From Bacillota bacterium (GTDB lineage: Bacteria > Bacillota > Clostridia > Acetivibrionales > DSM-1351): DNA of 64,000 nt. How positions within the stretch are numbered: the first letter of the stretch is position 1; each line of letters opens with the position of its first letter. The notes beneath the pieces are model-generated. The model was not told where the DNA came from. It saw only the letters and a list, made by a program, of their open reading frames with translations, and made no database searches. The stretch is from contig JAEZIB010000182.1 in assembly GCA_023416275.1 (NCBI GenBank), forward strand, positions 15,637 through 79,636, given 5' to 3'. Position numbers and translations under genes: made by a program. Positions 16,369-26,205 of the stretch are shown here, piece by piece.

Positions 16369-18678
16369 ATGATTACCAAGATTAAAAAGCGTGATGGAAG
16401 AGAAGTTCCTTTTAATATTGAAAAGATAGCTAGTGCTATATTTAAGGCTGCAAGTGCAACTGGAGGAAAAGACTATAATACTGCTATGGGCTTGGCTGAA
16501 AGAGTAGTTGATTATATAGAATCTGTTTATAGAGAAAGATTTCCTGACGTAGAAGAAATACAAGATGCGGTTGAGAAAATTCTAATAGAAACCGGGCATG
16601 CTAGAACAGCTAAAGAGTTTATTTTGTATAGAGCGGAGCGAACTAGAACTCGTGAAATGAACACAAGGCTAATGAAGGTCTATGAAGAATTAACCTTTAA
16701 AGATGCAAAGGATAATGATTTAAAACGCGAAAATGCCAATATTGATACTGACACTGCAATGGGAACTATGCTAAAGTATGGTTCTGAAGGCGCAAAGCAG
16801 TTCTATGAAATGTATGTACTTAAACCTGAGCATGCAAAGGCACATAATGAAGCAGATATACATATACATGATTTGGATTTTTTAACTTTGACTACTACTT
16901 GTTGTCAAATTGATATAGTAAAGCTGTTTAAGAATGGCTTTAGTACGGGGCATGGACATCTTAGAGAACCTAATGATATAAATAGCTATGCTGCGTTGGC
17001 ATGTATTGCAATCCAGTCAAATCAAAATGATCAGCATGGTGGACAAAGCATCCCCAATTTTGATTACGGAATGTCAATGGGAGTTGCAAAAACCTATGTA
17101 AAGTGCTATAAGCAGAATTTATCCAAAGCATTACAACTGCTTTGTGATATAGATTTATCAAAAGAGATTGGTTTAGTTTGTGAGACTATTGAAAAAGAGA
17201 ATCATCTAAGGCCAGCATTAAATAGGATGGAGCAGTACATAAGGATTGAAAAACAGTATCTTATTAAGTATGTACCAGAAGAGATATTGGATAGAGCACA
17301 AGACTTTTCAGTTAAAAAGACAGATGCGGAAACTGACAAAATTACATACCAGGCAATGGAGGCTTTTGTCCATAATTTGAACACAATGCACAGCCGTGCT
17401 GGGGCTCAGACTCCATTTAGTTCTATTAACTATGGAACAGATACTTCTCCCGAGGGAAGATTAGTAATTAAAAATTTATTGCTTGCTACAGAAAGAGGTC
17501 TTGGAAATGGTGAAACACCTATTTTTCCAATACATATCTTCAAAGTAAAGGATGGAATAAATTATAAGGATACAGACCCAAACTATGACTTATTCAAGCT
17601 GGCATGCCGTGTAAGTGCTAAGAGGTTATTTCCGAATTTTTCATTTTTAGATGCTCCATACAATTTAAAGTATTACAAGGAAGGCAACCCTGATACGGAA
17701 ATTGCATATATGGGATGTAGAACAAGAGTAATTGGAAATGTCTATGACAGCTCAAGAGAAACTATATTTGGCAGAGGGAATTTGAGCTTTACTACTGTAA
17801 ATTTACCTAGAATTGCGTTAAAAAGCAATAAGAATTTGAATACGTTTTTTGAAGAATTGGATAAAAAAATAGATTTGGTTATAAATCAGCTTTATGAAAG
17901 ATATTTAATACAAGCAAAGAAAAAGGTTAAAAATTACCCCTTTCTTATGGGACAAGGTATTTGGATAGATTCTGATAAGCTAGGCTGGGAGGATGAAGTT
18001 GGTGAGGTTATAAAGCATGGAACACTGTCTATCGGCTTTATTGGTTTGGCTGAATGTCTGAAAGCCCTTATAGGAAAGCATCATGGCGAGTCGGAGCAGG
18101 CACAAAATCTAGGGCTTGAGATAATTGGTTACATGAGGAAAAGAATGGATGAAGCAGGTAAAAAATACAAGATGAACTTTTCGTTATTGGCAACACCGGC
18201 AGAAGGAACATCAGGACGTTTTATCAAATATGACAGTAAGCTCTTCGGTAAAATAGAAGGTATAACTGATAAAGATTACTATACAAATAGCTTTCATATA
18301 CCTGTTTATCATAAGATAAATGCAATTGATAAAATAAAACTAGAGGCTCCATATCATGAATTGACTAACGCTGGTCATATAACCTACGTAGAGGTTGATG
18401 GCGATCCTCTAAATAATCTTGAAGCATTTGAAAAAATAGTTAAAGCTATGAAGGAAGCAGGTATTGGATATGGTTCTGTAAACCATCCTGTAGACAGAGA
18501 TCCAGTATGTGGATATACAGGAATAATTGGAGATACTTGTCCTAAGTGTGGCAGGGAGGAAGAGGAAGGTGCTCGCTTTGAAAGAATTAGGCGTATAACA
18601 GGTTACTTAGTTGGAACGCTAGATCGCTTTAACAATGCAAAGTTGGCTGAGGTTCGTGACAGAGTGAAGCATATGTAG
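16369..18678 (+). CDS. nrdD: Anaerobic (class III) ribonucleoside-triphosphate reductase
   Basis: A 769-residue glycyl-radical enzyme reducing NTPs to dNTPs without oxygen. The N-terminal ATP-cone (about 1-90; ITKIKKRDGREVPFNIEKIA) provides allosteric control. The catalytic barrel includes THSRAG-like MHSRAGAQTPFSSINYGTD. The C-terminus carries the metal-site cysteines in VCGYTG and CPKCG, and the glycyl-radical loop RRITGYLVGTLDRFN. It is activated by NrdG, encoded 141 bp downstream. Two phased NrdR-like boxes upstream suggest repression by NrdR when dNTPs are sufficient (inference). Start: ATG with GAGGGG about 14 nt upstream. Confidence 0.97.
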   Translation: MITKIKKRDGREVPFNIEKIASAIFKAASATGGKDYNTAMGLAERVVDYIESVYRERFPDVEEIQDAVEKILIETGHARTAKEFILYRAERTRTREMNTRLMKVYEELTFKDAKDNDLKRENANIDTDTAMGTMLKYGSEGAKQFYEMYVLKPEHAKAHNEADIHIHDLDFLTLTTTCCQIDIVKLFKNGFSTGHGHLREPNDINSYAALACIAIQSNQNDQHGGQSIPNFDYGMSMGVAKTYVKCYKQNLSKALQLLCDIDLSKEIGLVCETIEKENHLRPALNRMEQYIRIEKQYLIKYVPEEILDRAQDFSVKKTDAETDKITYQAMEAFVHNLNTMHSRAGAQTPFSSINYGTDTSPEGRLVIKNLLLATERGLGNGETPIFPIHIFKVKDGINYKDTDPNYDLFKLACRVSAKRLFPNFSFLDAPYNLKYYKEGNPDTEIAYMGCRTRVIGNVYDSSRETIFGRGNLSFTTVNLPRIALKSNKNLNTFFEELDKKIDLVINQLYERYLIQAKKKVKNYPFLMGQGIWIDSDKLGWEDEVGEVIKHGTLSIGFIGLAECLKALIGKHHGESEQAQNLGLEIIGYMRKRMDEAGKKYKMNFSLLATPAEGTSGRFIKYDSKLFGKIEGITDKDYYTNSFHIPVYHKINAIDKIKLEAPYHELTNAGHITYVEVDGDPLNNLEAFEKIVKAMKEAGIGYGSVNHPVDRDPVCGYTGIIGDTCPKCGREEEEGARFERIRRITGYLVGTLDRFNNAKLAEVRDRVKHM

Positions 18679-18819
18679 AGAAAGGTAGGTTTAGAGTATA
18701 ATCTAAATTCCCTTTATAAGTATGAGCACTTACAGTTTTAAACGGAAAAGACTGAGTTTTATTTGTTTGAGAAGAAAAAAGAAGCAATATTTACGAAATA
18801 TAGTAATTGCGAGGCAAAA

Positions 18820-19329
18820 ATGAAAAAGAAGATTAAAGTATCGGGAATTATTAATGAATCAATAGTTGATGGGCCAGGTATTAGAATGGTTGTTTTTGCC
18901 CAAGGCTGCAAGCATAATTGCATTGGTTGCCACAATAAACACACCCATTCATTTGAAGGTGGGGAATATGTTGAAATAGACAAAATTCTATGTGACATCA
19001 AGGACAATTCCCTTTTAGATGGGGTTACACTAAGTGGTGGTGACCCTTTCGAGCAGGCTGAAACCTTTGCTGAGTTAGCCATAGGGGTTAAAAAAATGGG
19101 CAAAAATGTAGTTACCTATACAGGGTATACCTTTGAGCAGTTAATTAAATATTCCTCTGAAAGAAAAGGTTTCAAGGAGCTTTTGGAGAACACTGATTTG
19201 CTGATTGATGGTCCTTTTATTAGTGAAGAGAAAAGCTTACAATTAAAGTTTAGAGGTTCAAAAAATCAACGTATAATAGATGTACCCAGAAGTATAAAAA
19301 ACAAAAAAATTGCACTTGCTATTGAATAA
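18820..19329 (+). CDS. nrdG: Anaerobic ribonucleotide reductase activating protein
   Basis: A 169-residue radical SAM activase that installs the glycyl radical on NrdD using S-adenosylmethionine and a [4Fe-4S] cluster. The cluster motif is CKHNCIGC (CxxxCxxC) following FAQG. SAM contacts appear in TLSGGDPFEQAE, and the C-terminus contains LLIDGPFISEEK and FRGSKNQRIIDV, typical of NrdG. I chose the ATG at 18820 (MKKKIKVSGIINESIVDGPG) with GAGG upstream. The in-frame start at 18763 would add 19 atypical residues. Likely an operon with nrdD. Confidence 0.95.
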   Translation: MKKKIKVSGIINESIVDGPGIRMVVFAQGCKHNCIGCHNKHTHSFEGGEYVEIDKILCDIKDNSLLDGVTLSGGDPFEQAETFAELAIGVKKMGKNVVTYTGYTFEQLIKYSSERKGFKELLENTDLLIDGPFISEEKSLQLKFRGSKNQRIIDVPRSIKNKKIALAIE

Positions 19330-19435
19330 ACTTATATATAATTTATGACTTGATGAACGATAAAATATTCGTGAATACAGCTCTGTAAATGCATTATGAG
19401 GCAGTAGCTCAATTTATATATTAATAATTATTTAC

Positions 19436-19500
19436 AACTCAACTTTCCTCTGATTATTTTTGAACACCTACAATTTTCAGTTAGGAAAGTTGAGTTTTTA
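19436..19500 (+). terminator. Terminator after nrdG (repeat A copy)
   Basis: A perfect 14-bp stem (AACTCAACTTTCCT at 19436-19449, complement at 19483-19496) runs into TTTTT. It contains the CACCTACAATTTTCAG core of repeat family A. Confidence 0.8.
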
Positions 19501-19582
19501 ATATTTTTTGGCTTGTTAGGCAAATGTACTATGTATAAATATATACGATATTTCTTTATGCAAATTATATTTAAAAATTTCA

Positions 19583-20428
19583 TTATGCTGTTATTTCTCT
19601 ATAGGCCACATTTTCAGTATAACATCTTGCAGCACCTACAGCTGTAGCATATTCAGCGTTTTTAGGTGTCTGAAAATTAACATCATAAAGTTTGCTCAAT
19701 TGACTAAAAATATGTTCTGACTGAGGAACATTTGTCAAATTACCAGTTAACACTACATCCTTAATATTATCAATTCTTGTATTGAAAACAGCAACCATAC
19801 CAATAGTCTGAAACACGAGATTAATTATACCCATTGCCAAATCGGCATTACTAACTAAATCGCTTATTTTCCCAAAATTAGAGGCTGTTGTTTCGCTAGG
19901 AAGAGTCTCAAGTATCTCTTTTGATATATCGTTAATTGTAAGGTCTACATGTGATAAATCGCCACCCTTTGCAGTCTCAATCAATTCATTAAAATTACGT
20001 ACATTCAACATTCTATTTGAAAGCCCAAGTAGAGTACCACCACCAACACCTGTTCCTCCTAGATGAGATGCAGTGTTATTTTCTGCTTTTACTAGAGCAG
20101 TACCTGTACCCATACTAACGATAATTGCTTTTTTTAAACCACTTAAGAAAAGGCCGCCTAATCCTATTGCCATAAACTCATCAACTCTTGCGGTAGGTAT
20201 ACCGAACAGTCTGTTATTTATGAATGAAGAACCAACTCCAGTTATCATAATTCTTTCAATGTTTTCAATTTTTAATGAGTTTATATTTAGAAATTTTCCA
20301 AAGGCACCATAAACTGATGCAATAGGGTCAGTAGCACGTACAAGTAAAGGATGAATTATTTCTTCCTTATCAAACCCAACTATCTTAGTGGTGCTTCCAC
20401 CTATATCTATTCCTATAACCTTTCCCAA
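19583..20428 (-). CDS. coaW: Type II pantothenate kinase
   Basis: A 281-residue ASKHA-fold kinase catalysing the first step of coenzyme A synthesis, phosphorylation of pantothenate. The N-terminal phosphate loop is GKVIGIDIGGSTTKIVGFD. ITGVGSS, VDEFMAIGLGG, SMGTGTALV and HLGGTGVGGGTLLGL are the characteristic type II (eukaryote/staphylococcal-like) motifs. These enzymes are usually insensitive to CoA feedback. The start is a TTG with GGGAGTGA upstream. It lies 29 bp downstream of the OPT transporter and is probably co-transcribed. Whether that transporter imports a related peptide or precursor is unknown. Confidence 0.92.
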   Translation of the reverse strand: MGKVIGIDIGGSTTKIVGFDKEEIIHPLLVRATDPIASVYGAFGKFLNINSLKIENIERIMITGVGSSFINNRLFGIPTARVDEFMAIGLGGLFLSGLKKAIIVSMGTGTALVKAENNTASHLGGTGVGGGTLLGLSNRMLNVRNFNELIETAKGGDLSHVDLTINDISKEILETLPSETTASNFGKISDLVSNADLAMGIINLVFQTIGMVAVFNTRIDNIKDVVLTGNLTNVPQSEHIFSQLSKLYDVNFQTPKNAEYATAVGAARCYTENVAYREITA

Positions 20429-20457
20429 ACAAAATCACTCCCTAATAAATAAGATTT

Positions 20458-22092
20458 TTAAGCTCCAGTGAACATTTTTACAATTGCAATTCCAACGCCT
20501 GTAATACCTTCACCGCCAAGTAAACCTGATGCTGCAACCGTACCAGTTTCATCATTAGTCTTGCCTCGTATCAAGTCAACTACAAATCTGATTACTCCTC
20601 CTAGAAATACAGCTGATGAAATAAAGAACGGAAGATAAATACCAATGCCTAGAGTAGCTGTAGGAAGACCTAAAAGATATAGAACTGCACCTATTAGAGC
20701 CGCGATACCAAAAACTACAGGGTCTCCAATTCCATTTATCATAGCAGTTACACCAACTGCTTGACCTGCTGGCAATGCAGTATCTGTTCCGATTTCGCCA
20801 AACTGATTTATAATTGCAAATAAGGCAAATGAGGCAACTACTGTTCCAAAAATTCCGCCAACAAGCTGAGAAATAAGCTGTGCTTTTGGATTGGTTCCAA
20901 GTACCTGACCAGCTTTGTAATCATTAAATAAATCTCCTGAGAAACCACTAGCTACAGCAACGCAGCCTGCCACCATAAAAGCTTCTGCTGCATCAATATC
21001 AACAAATATTCTTATTGATAAGAGAACAATAATGCCAAATATTTCCATTGGGTTAATTCCAGTCTGACCTGTAATAGTGGCTGCCATTATGGAAACAATA
21101 AATATTCCTATGATTAATAATATTGACGGAACAATTGATAATCCACTTACAACAGTAAAAACAAATGCTAAGCCTGTTGCAATAATAATCAATATTCTAC
21201 TAGAGCTAAATAATTTCTTTTTATCAGAAAATATAGGATTATTATTGCTATCTTTTTTAACAAGTTTTTTTATAGCCGATATTATGATTCCTATAAGTAC
21301 TCCTATGCCAGTACCAACCATAAGGCCAATACCTGCACTTGTTTTAAAGGCAGAGGCTGCAGCTGCATCTGCAAACAATCCCAATTTAGGTCCAAAAGGT
21401 ATTATAAATGCATTTGAGAATAGAGCGCCCAAAAACCAAATACCAGTATATAGAGTTCCCAAAATATAACCCATGCCTATAGCCATTGGTGAATTCCATG
21501 CAAGCAGGGTGCTTTTGTACATAAAAACCTGAGGAACCAGAGCAAGCTGATCTCTCAGAAATGTATATACTGTTGATGCAAGCATGCTTCCAAAAAGAAT
21601 AATTGATTTTTTTCCGCCTTCATCTCCGGCTTTTATTGTCTCAGCCGCTGCAAGACCAATTGGATAAGTTAAGCCGCCGTTCTTTACAATAAATCTGTAC
21701 CTTAAAATATATGAGGTAATAGTACCAAAAAGCATACCAGCAATTGCAATAGTTAAAACCTTAGCAAAATTATCGGAAAAGCCTGATGAGCTCTTCCAGA
21801 TACCCATAATCCATAAACCTGGAAGAGTAAAAGCCAAACCTCCTGCAACCATTGAACCAGCTGACATAGCAGTTTGAGTGATATTAATTTCATTATTGGT
21901 GGTTTTCCCAAACAACTTTAATAACGCCATAGAAAATACAGCTACAAAAATTGTTGGCCAGGGGAGAGCACTCATTCTAAGTGCAACGTACATTGAACTT
22001 GCTGTAATGATACAAGAACCAAGAGCTCCAAAAATTAAGCTTCTCAGTGATAATTGTTCTACACCTAAAAAATTTCTTTCATTATAATTCAT
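20458..22092 (-). CDS. OPT family transporter
   Basis: A 544-residue polytopic membrane protein with about 14 hydrophobic segments. It starts MNYNERNFLGVEQLSLRSLI. Features of the OPT (oligopeptide/siderophore transporter) family include the NNEINITQTAMSAGSMVAGG region, YPIGLAAAETIKAGDEGG, and the C-terminal LPTATLGIGIYLPFF segment. OPT proteins are proton-coupled importers of small peptides or metal chelates. This one is on the short side, within the prokaryotic range. The substrate is unknown. The start codon is fused to leader module B, and a tandem D-B-D-B leader of over 300 bp precedes it, the most elaborate in the window. coaW follows. Confidence 0.88.
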   Translation of the reverse strand: MNYNERNFLGVEQLSLRSLIFGALGSCIITASSMYVALRMSALPWPTIFVAVFSMALLKLFGKTTNNEINITQTAMSAGSMVAGGLAFTLPGLWIMGIWKSSSGFSDNFAKVLTIAIAGMLFGTITSYILRYRFIVKNGGLTYPIGLAAAETIKAGDEGGKKSIILFGSMLASTVYTFLRDQLALVPQVFMYKSTLLAWNSPMAIGMGYILGTLYTGIWFLGALFSNAFIIPFGPKLGLFADAAAASAFKTSAGIGLMVGTGIGVLIGIIISAIKKLVKKDSNNNPIFSDKKKLFSSSRILIIIATGLAFVFTVVSGLSIVPSILLIIGIFIVSIMAATITGQTGINPMEIFGIIVLLSIRIFVDIDAAEAFMVAGCVAVASGFSGDLFNDYKAGQVLGTNPKAQLISQLVGGIFGTVVASFALFAIINQFGEIGTDTALPAGQAVGVTAMINGIGDPVVFGIAALIGAVLYLLGLPTATLGIGIYLPFFISSAVFLGGVIRFVVDLIRGKTNDETGTVAASGLLGGEGITGVGIAIVKMFTGA

Positions 22093-22125
22093 GTTAACCT
22101 CCTACACCCACATTGGGCAGAAAAA
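22090..22125 (-). promoter_or_regulatory. Leader module B of the OPT gene
   Basis: On the minus strand: a GCCC-AATGT-GGGT hairpin (22106-22118), GTAGGAGGTTAAC and the ATG. Confidence 0.7.
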
Positions 22126-22408
22126 ATTGATGAAACACCTGTGGCAGTGCGCAATTTCTCTATCGTTAAAGCCCACAGACACTGGCAAAAAAACTTGTGA
22201 TTTTTGTGGCTCGAAAATGCACCATGTAAGTACAAACTATGTTTCGAGCTATAACCTTCCAAGCCCACATTGGGCACAAAAAATTGATGAAACACTAGTG
22301 GCAGTGTGCAATTTCTCTATCGTTAAAGCCCACCGACACTGGCAAAAACCACTTGTGGTTTTTGTGGCTCGAAAATGCACCATGTAAGTACAAACTATGT
22401 TTCGAGTT
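22110..22408 (-). repeat. Tandem 157-bp repeat (D-B units) in the OPT leader
   Basis: Two copies with a 157-bp period, each holding hairpin GCTCGAAA/TTTCGAGC, an AAAAACCAC/GTGGTTTTT-type hairpin and a B-like hairpin (second B at 22252-22280). Short apparent reading frames across here are repeat artefacts. Confidence 0.75.
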
Positions 22409-23441
22409 ATTTACAATTTACACAAGTATAAGAATATTTATTCATGCTTACATTCTCATATACTGCAATATAAAAATAAGATGATATGTATTAATAGAAT
22501 TTGTTTAAAAAATAACAATGCGTTATTTTATAAAAAATTGAAGAAAAATAAATCTAAATAGTTTTATTGGCAGTAATATGCGCTTATAATGATATTAGTA
22601 AAAATGAATAAATAATCAGAAGGGCTAATTTGAAATAAATATGAATTTTATCATTAACTCAACCTCCGTTCTTATTCCCAAGGGATATAAGTCGTATTAA
22701 TAGAAAATTAAACAACCAAGTCTAGTTTCAAAAGAATACCAGCTAATAAAATATGATATCATAATAATTTCTGTCGCGCAATACAGTTTGCTTATGCACT
22801 TTTACTTGTAAGGCTAAAACATACATAATATGATTAATAACTCAACTTTCCCACACATAAAAGCTATCTATGTTCAAACTTATAAATGGTTTGTTGCTAA
22901 AATAAGTATAGTTTGTGCTTACATGGTGCACTTTCGAGTTTGGTATGGGTTGTATTTACTTAAATGGTTCGGCTCAGTATTTTTAGCTGCCTTTCCACAT
23001 TACTATCCATGGTTCATAGTGTGCTAAAAGCGACATCGTGTCGGGTTTTCGCCAAAAATGCTTGGGCTTGCTAAACAATTTAAACATACATGAATACTGC
23101 TTCACTTTTACTAATACAAAATCATAGTATTCATAAGCATTCAACTGGGGAGAAATTTATTTGGGATAATAAACCAAATTGTTTTACAATGTATTATAGG
23201 ATTTAAATAAATATGGCTTAATTTTCGGTTAGAGATATTTTTTATTTATATGAAACAAAATTATGTAAATAAATAATATAAATGTTAAATAAAGGATGGA
23301 AAAGTTAAGCTCTTAATGCTATAATAATTAAAAATAACAATACATAAAAGATGATTGTTTTAAGGATTTAATATTTAAGATATAATTTACTGTGATTTTC
23401 AAATTAATCTAACAGTAGCTAATGAAAGGAGCAAATATAAT
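22409..23441. other. Gene-free AT-rich region with repeat fragments
   Basis: About 1 kb without a supportable gene. It contains a repeat A left half (22839-22900), followed by a module D-like piece (TTTGTGCTTACATGGTGCA near 22911-22930), and otherwise only AT-rich sequence and the promoter region of the NYN gene. Confidence 0.55.
22839..22900. repeat. Repeat A, left-half copy
   Basis: AACTCAACTTTCCCACACAT at 22839 onward, ending AAATGGTTTGTTGCT. It lies in a gene-free region. Confidence 0.6.
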
Positions 23442-24218
23442 ATGGAATCTGGCGAAATGAGGTTTGCAGTACTTATTGATGCAGAAAATGTACCTTATGG
23501 AAACATAAAAGGCATAATGGAAGAAATTGCAAAGTATGGGACGCCTACAATCAAGAGAATATATGCTGACTGGACGAGACCTACTGTTTCAGGCTGGAAA
23601 AATGTTTTACTAGAAAATGCCATTACTCCTATACAGCAATATAGTTATACTAGTGGGAAAAATTCATCGGATTCAGCGATGATTATTGATGCAATGGACA
23701 TACTATTTTCAGAAAAGGTAGAGGGTTTTTGTATAATATCAAGTGATAGTGACTTTACAAGGTTAGTTATCAGATTGCGTGAAGCAGGCATGAAGGTATT
23801 TGGTATTGGTGAGAGGAAAACTCCAAGCCCTTTTATTGCAGCTTGTGATAAATTCACATATATTGAAATAATAAGTGCATCTTCTCATAATAATAGCACA
23901 TATGAAAATGAGCCTAAAAAAGAAGGAGTAGCAGAGAAAGAGCAGAAATGTGGTACAGTAGCTATTGGCAAGGATATAATAAATCTGATTGCTGTATCAA
24001 TTAATGATGTTGAGGATGAAAATGGTTGGGCTTTTCTTGGAGATGTGGGTAACCTAATAAATAAAAAGCAGCCTGACTTTGACCCTAGAAATTTTGGTTT
24101 CTACAAATTAACTCATCTCATAAGAAAATTAAAAGAATTTGAAATTGAGGAAAGAGACACAAATAACTCAAAAATAAAGCACATATATGTTAGAAATAAA
24201 AACAATATTGTAAAGTAA
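23442..24218 (+). CDS. NYN domain protein (LabA/DUF88 type) with OST-HTH-like tail
   Basis: A 258-residue protein. The N-terminal NYN (PIN-like) nuclease domain (about 1-145) shows the acidic motifs FAVLIDAENVPYG, the NSSDSAMIIDAMD pair and FCIISSDSDFTRLV. The C-terminal part (about 170-258; LIAVSINDVEDENGWAFLGD to DFDPRNFGFYKLTHLIRKL) matches an OST-HTH/LOTUS module. NYN proteins are predicted RNases or RNA-processing factors. The specific target is unknown. ATG preceded by AAAGGAG. It precedes the ylxM-ffh operon but a 167-bp gap suggests separate transcription. Confidence 0.88.
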   Translation: MESGEMRFAVLIDAENVPYGNIKGIMEEIAKYGTPTIKRIYADWTRPTVSGWKNVLLENAITPIQQYSYTSGKNSSDSAMIIDAMDILFSEKVEGFCIISSDSDFTRLVIRLREAGMKVFGIGERKTPSPFIAACDKFTYIEIISASSHNNSTYENEPKKEGVAEKEQKCGTVAIGKDIINLIAVSINDVEDENGWAFLGDVGNLINKKQPDFDPRNFGFYKLTHLIRKLKEFEIEERDTNNSKIKHIYVRNKNNIVK

Positions 24219-24309
24219 AAACACTTGACAACATATACGAATTGTTTTACAATAAGTCGTAAAGTAAAATTGCTTTACATATGTGTTATGTATGGCGCAT
24301 GTGATTTGA

Positions 24310-24388
24310 ATTGTGTGCTTCTGCAAAGCCAGAGGTTCTCCACATATGGTTTGACTATTAAAAAAAACAAGCGTGGAGGGTTACTATG
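24310..24388 (+). promoter_or_regulatory. Repeated leader motif before ylxM
   Basis: GTGCTTCTGCAAAGCC then AGAGGTTCTCCAC (24331-24343) recurs at 26608-26636 ahead of khpA. It ends in GCGTGGAGGGTTACTATG, the SD part of module B without its hairpin. Confidence 0.45.
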
Positions 24389-24742
24389 GATAAAGTATTT
24401 GAAATATCATTACTGCTTGATTTTTATGGGCAGTTGTTAACTGACAGGCAATATGAAATTATGGATTTACATTACAACAATGATTTTACTTTGACAGAGA
24501 TTGCAGAACAACTGGGTATTAGCCGTCAGGGCGTATATGATAATGAAAAGCGTGGAAGAGCGCTACTAAATGAATATGAAAGTAAGCTGGGCCTACTAAG
24601 CAAATTTTGTCATCAAAAGGAAAAGGCTGAAACAGTCCAAAAATATTTGGAAAAGATAAATTCAGTTGAGCTCAGTCAGCATAACAGAGCTATTATAGAA
24701 CAGGTTATGCAGGAAATAAGTGAGCTTGCTAATAACATATAG
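24386..24742 (+). CDS. ylxM: YlxM (UPF0122) helix-turn-helix protein
   Basis: A 118-residue protein with a sigma-70 region 4-like helix-turn-helix: LTDRQYEIMDLHYNNDFTLT followed by EIAEQLGISRQGVYDNEKRGR. This is the UPF0122/YlxM family, encoded immediately before ffh in most Firmicutes. In streptococci a YlxM protein modulates SRP activity and binds SRP RNA. That link is known for the family and not shown here. GGAGGG precedes the ATG. It is 26 bp from ffh, so they form an operon. Confidence 0.92.
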   Translation: MDKVFEISLLLDFYGQLLTDRQYEIMDLHYNNDFTLTEIAEQLGISRQGVYDNEKRGRALLNEYESKLGLLSKFCHQKEKAETVQKYLEKINSVELSQHNRAIIEQVMQEISELANNI

Positions 24743-24768
24743 TGGAAGATTGAATTGGAGGTTTTAGG

Positions 24769-26121
24769 ATGTCGGTTTTTGAGGGTTTGTCAGGAAAGCT
24801 CCAAGAAACAATGAAAAAATTTCGTGGGCAGGGCAGAGTATCCGAAAAAGATGTAAAGGATATGATGAGAGAGATAAAGCTTGCTTTGCTTGAAGCTGAC
24901 GTAAATTTTAAAGTAGTTAAAGATTTTATAAACAAGGTATCTGAGAGGGCAGTAGGACAGGATGTTTTAGAAAGTCTAACCCCGGGACAGCAGGTAGTTA
25001 AAATAGTTCATGAAGAGCTTATTGAGTTATTGGGTAGAGAACAGAGCAAGGTTACATTTGCCTCAAAGCCTCCAACAGTGTTTTTAATGGTGGGACTCCA
25101 AGGTTCAGGTAAAACAACTACTACAGGCAAGCTAGCCAGCTTATTGAGAAAACAAGGTAAATCACCGTTGCTAGTAGCTTGTGATGTTTATAGACCAGCT
25201 GCTATCAAACAGCTTCAGGTTGTTGGTGGACAATTAAATATTCCGGTATTTACAATAGAAAACAATACAAATCCAGTTGAAATTGCAACGGAAGCAGTTA
25301 AGTTTGCTAATTTTAAACAGCATGATTTAGTTATAATAGATACTGCCGGAAGACTTCATATTGATGAGAAACTGATGGATGAACTGTTAAATATAAAGAG
25401 CGCAGTTAATCCCCATGAAATATTGTTAGTTGTTGATTCTATGACTGGACAAGATGCCGTTAATGTTTCACAAAGCTTTAATGAAAAGCTAGGCATTGAT
25501 GGAGTAGTACTAACAAAGCTCGATGGTGATACAAGAGGTGGTGCAGCCCTTTCTGTTAAGTCTGTTACAGGCAAACCAATTAAATTTATAGGTATGGGTG
25601 AAAAACTCAGTGAGATTGAGCCGTTTTTCCCTGATAGAATGGCATCACGAATACTTGGCATGGGTGATGTGTTAAGCCTTATAGAAAAAGCACAGGATGC
25701 TTTTGATGAAAAACAGGCTCTTGAACTGGAAAAGAAAATGCGTACTATGCAGTTTACGCTGGAAGATTTTTTGGATCAGATGCAGCAAATCAAGAAAATG
25801 GGTTCTATTGGAGATATACTTGGCATGATGCCAGGTATTGATGCAAAGGCTCTTAAAGATTTAAATCAAGAAGAGAGCGAAAAAAATATGGCTCGCACTG
25901 AGGCCATTATCAGATCTATGACAAAAAAAGAACGAAATGACCCATCTATAATTAATGGAAGCAGGAGAAAAAGAATTTCTGCTGGAAGTGGTACAACAGT
26001 TCAAGATGTCAATGCTCTTCTAAAGCAGTTCGAAGAGATGAGAAAAATGATGAAAATGATGACCGATATGGGTAAACGAGGTAAAAAAGGCGGATTAGGA
26101 AGGTTTAAATTACCTTTTTAA
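24769..26121 (+). CDS. ffh: Signal recognition particle protein Ffh
   Basis: A 450-residue SRP54 GTPase that binds signal peptides and SRP RNA and delivers ribosomes to FtsY. NG domain: GLQGSGKTTTTGKLA (109-123), VACDVYRPAAIKQLQVV, DTAGRLHIDEKLMDEL, TKLDGDTRGGAALS. The methionine-rich M domain begins near residue 330, with the RNA-binding SGSGTTVQDVNALLKQF-like segment (SAGSGTTVQDVNALLK) and MRKMMKMMTDMG. Length is normal. GGAGGTTTT precedes the ATG. It follows ylxM and is separated from rpsP by two hairpins. The SRP RNA gene itself is not visible in this window. Confidence 0.98.
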   Translation: MSVFEGLSGKLQETMKKFRGQGRVSEKDVKDMMREIKLALLEADVNFKVVKDFINKVSERAVGQDVLESLTPGQQVVKIVHEELIELLGREQSKVTFASKPPTVFLMVGLQGSGKTTTTGKLASLLRKQGKSPLLVACDVYRPAAIKQLQVVGGQLNIPVFTIENNTNPVEIATEAVKFANFKQHDLVIIDTAGRLHIDEKLMDELLNIKSAVNPHEILLVVDSMTGQDAVNVSQSFNEKLGIDGVVLTKLDGDTRGGAALSVKSVTGKPIKFIGMGEKLSEIEPFFPDRMASRILGMGDVLSLIEKAQDAFDEKQALELEKKMRTMQFTLEDFLDQMQQIKKMGSIGDILGMMPGIDAKALKDLNQEESEKNMARTEAIIRSMTKKERNDPSIINGSRRKRISAGSGTTVQDVNALLKQFEEMRKMMKMMTDMGKRGKKGGLGRFKLPF

Positions 26122-26131
26122 TATAATTAAG

Positions 26132-26195
26132 TGTGTAGGGGTATACCTCTGCCAGTGATTTAATGGCATGGTATCTTTTACACCCTAATCAAAAA
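26132..26195 (+). other. Long imperfect hairpin between ffh and rpsP
   Basis: GTGTA...GTATACC-TCT-GCCA pairs with TGGC-AT-GGTATC...TACAC around GTGATTTAA. It immediately precedes a U-tract terminator; the two together may form an attenuation leader for rpsP. Confidence 0.45.
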
Positions 26196-26205
26196 CTATA
26201 AGCGC

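Noticed and set aside
22091..22387. 98-residue plus-strand frame opposite the OPT leader
   Set aside because: It runs through the tandem 157-bp repeat, repeating itself with the repeat period, and lacks an SD. It is an artefact of the D-B leader modules.
22830..23027. 65-residue plus-strand frame in the gene-free region
   Set aside because: It is composed of repeat A and D fragments, with no SD.
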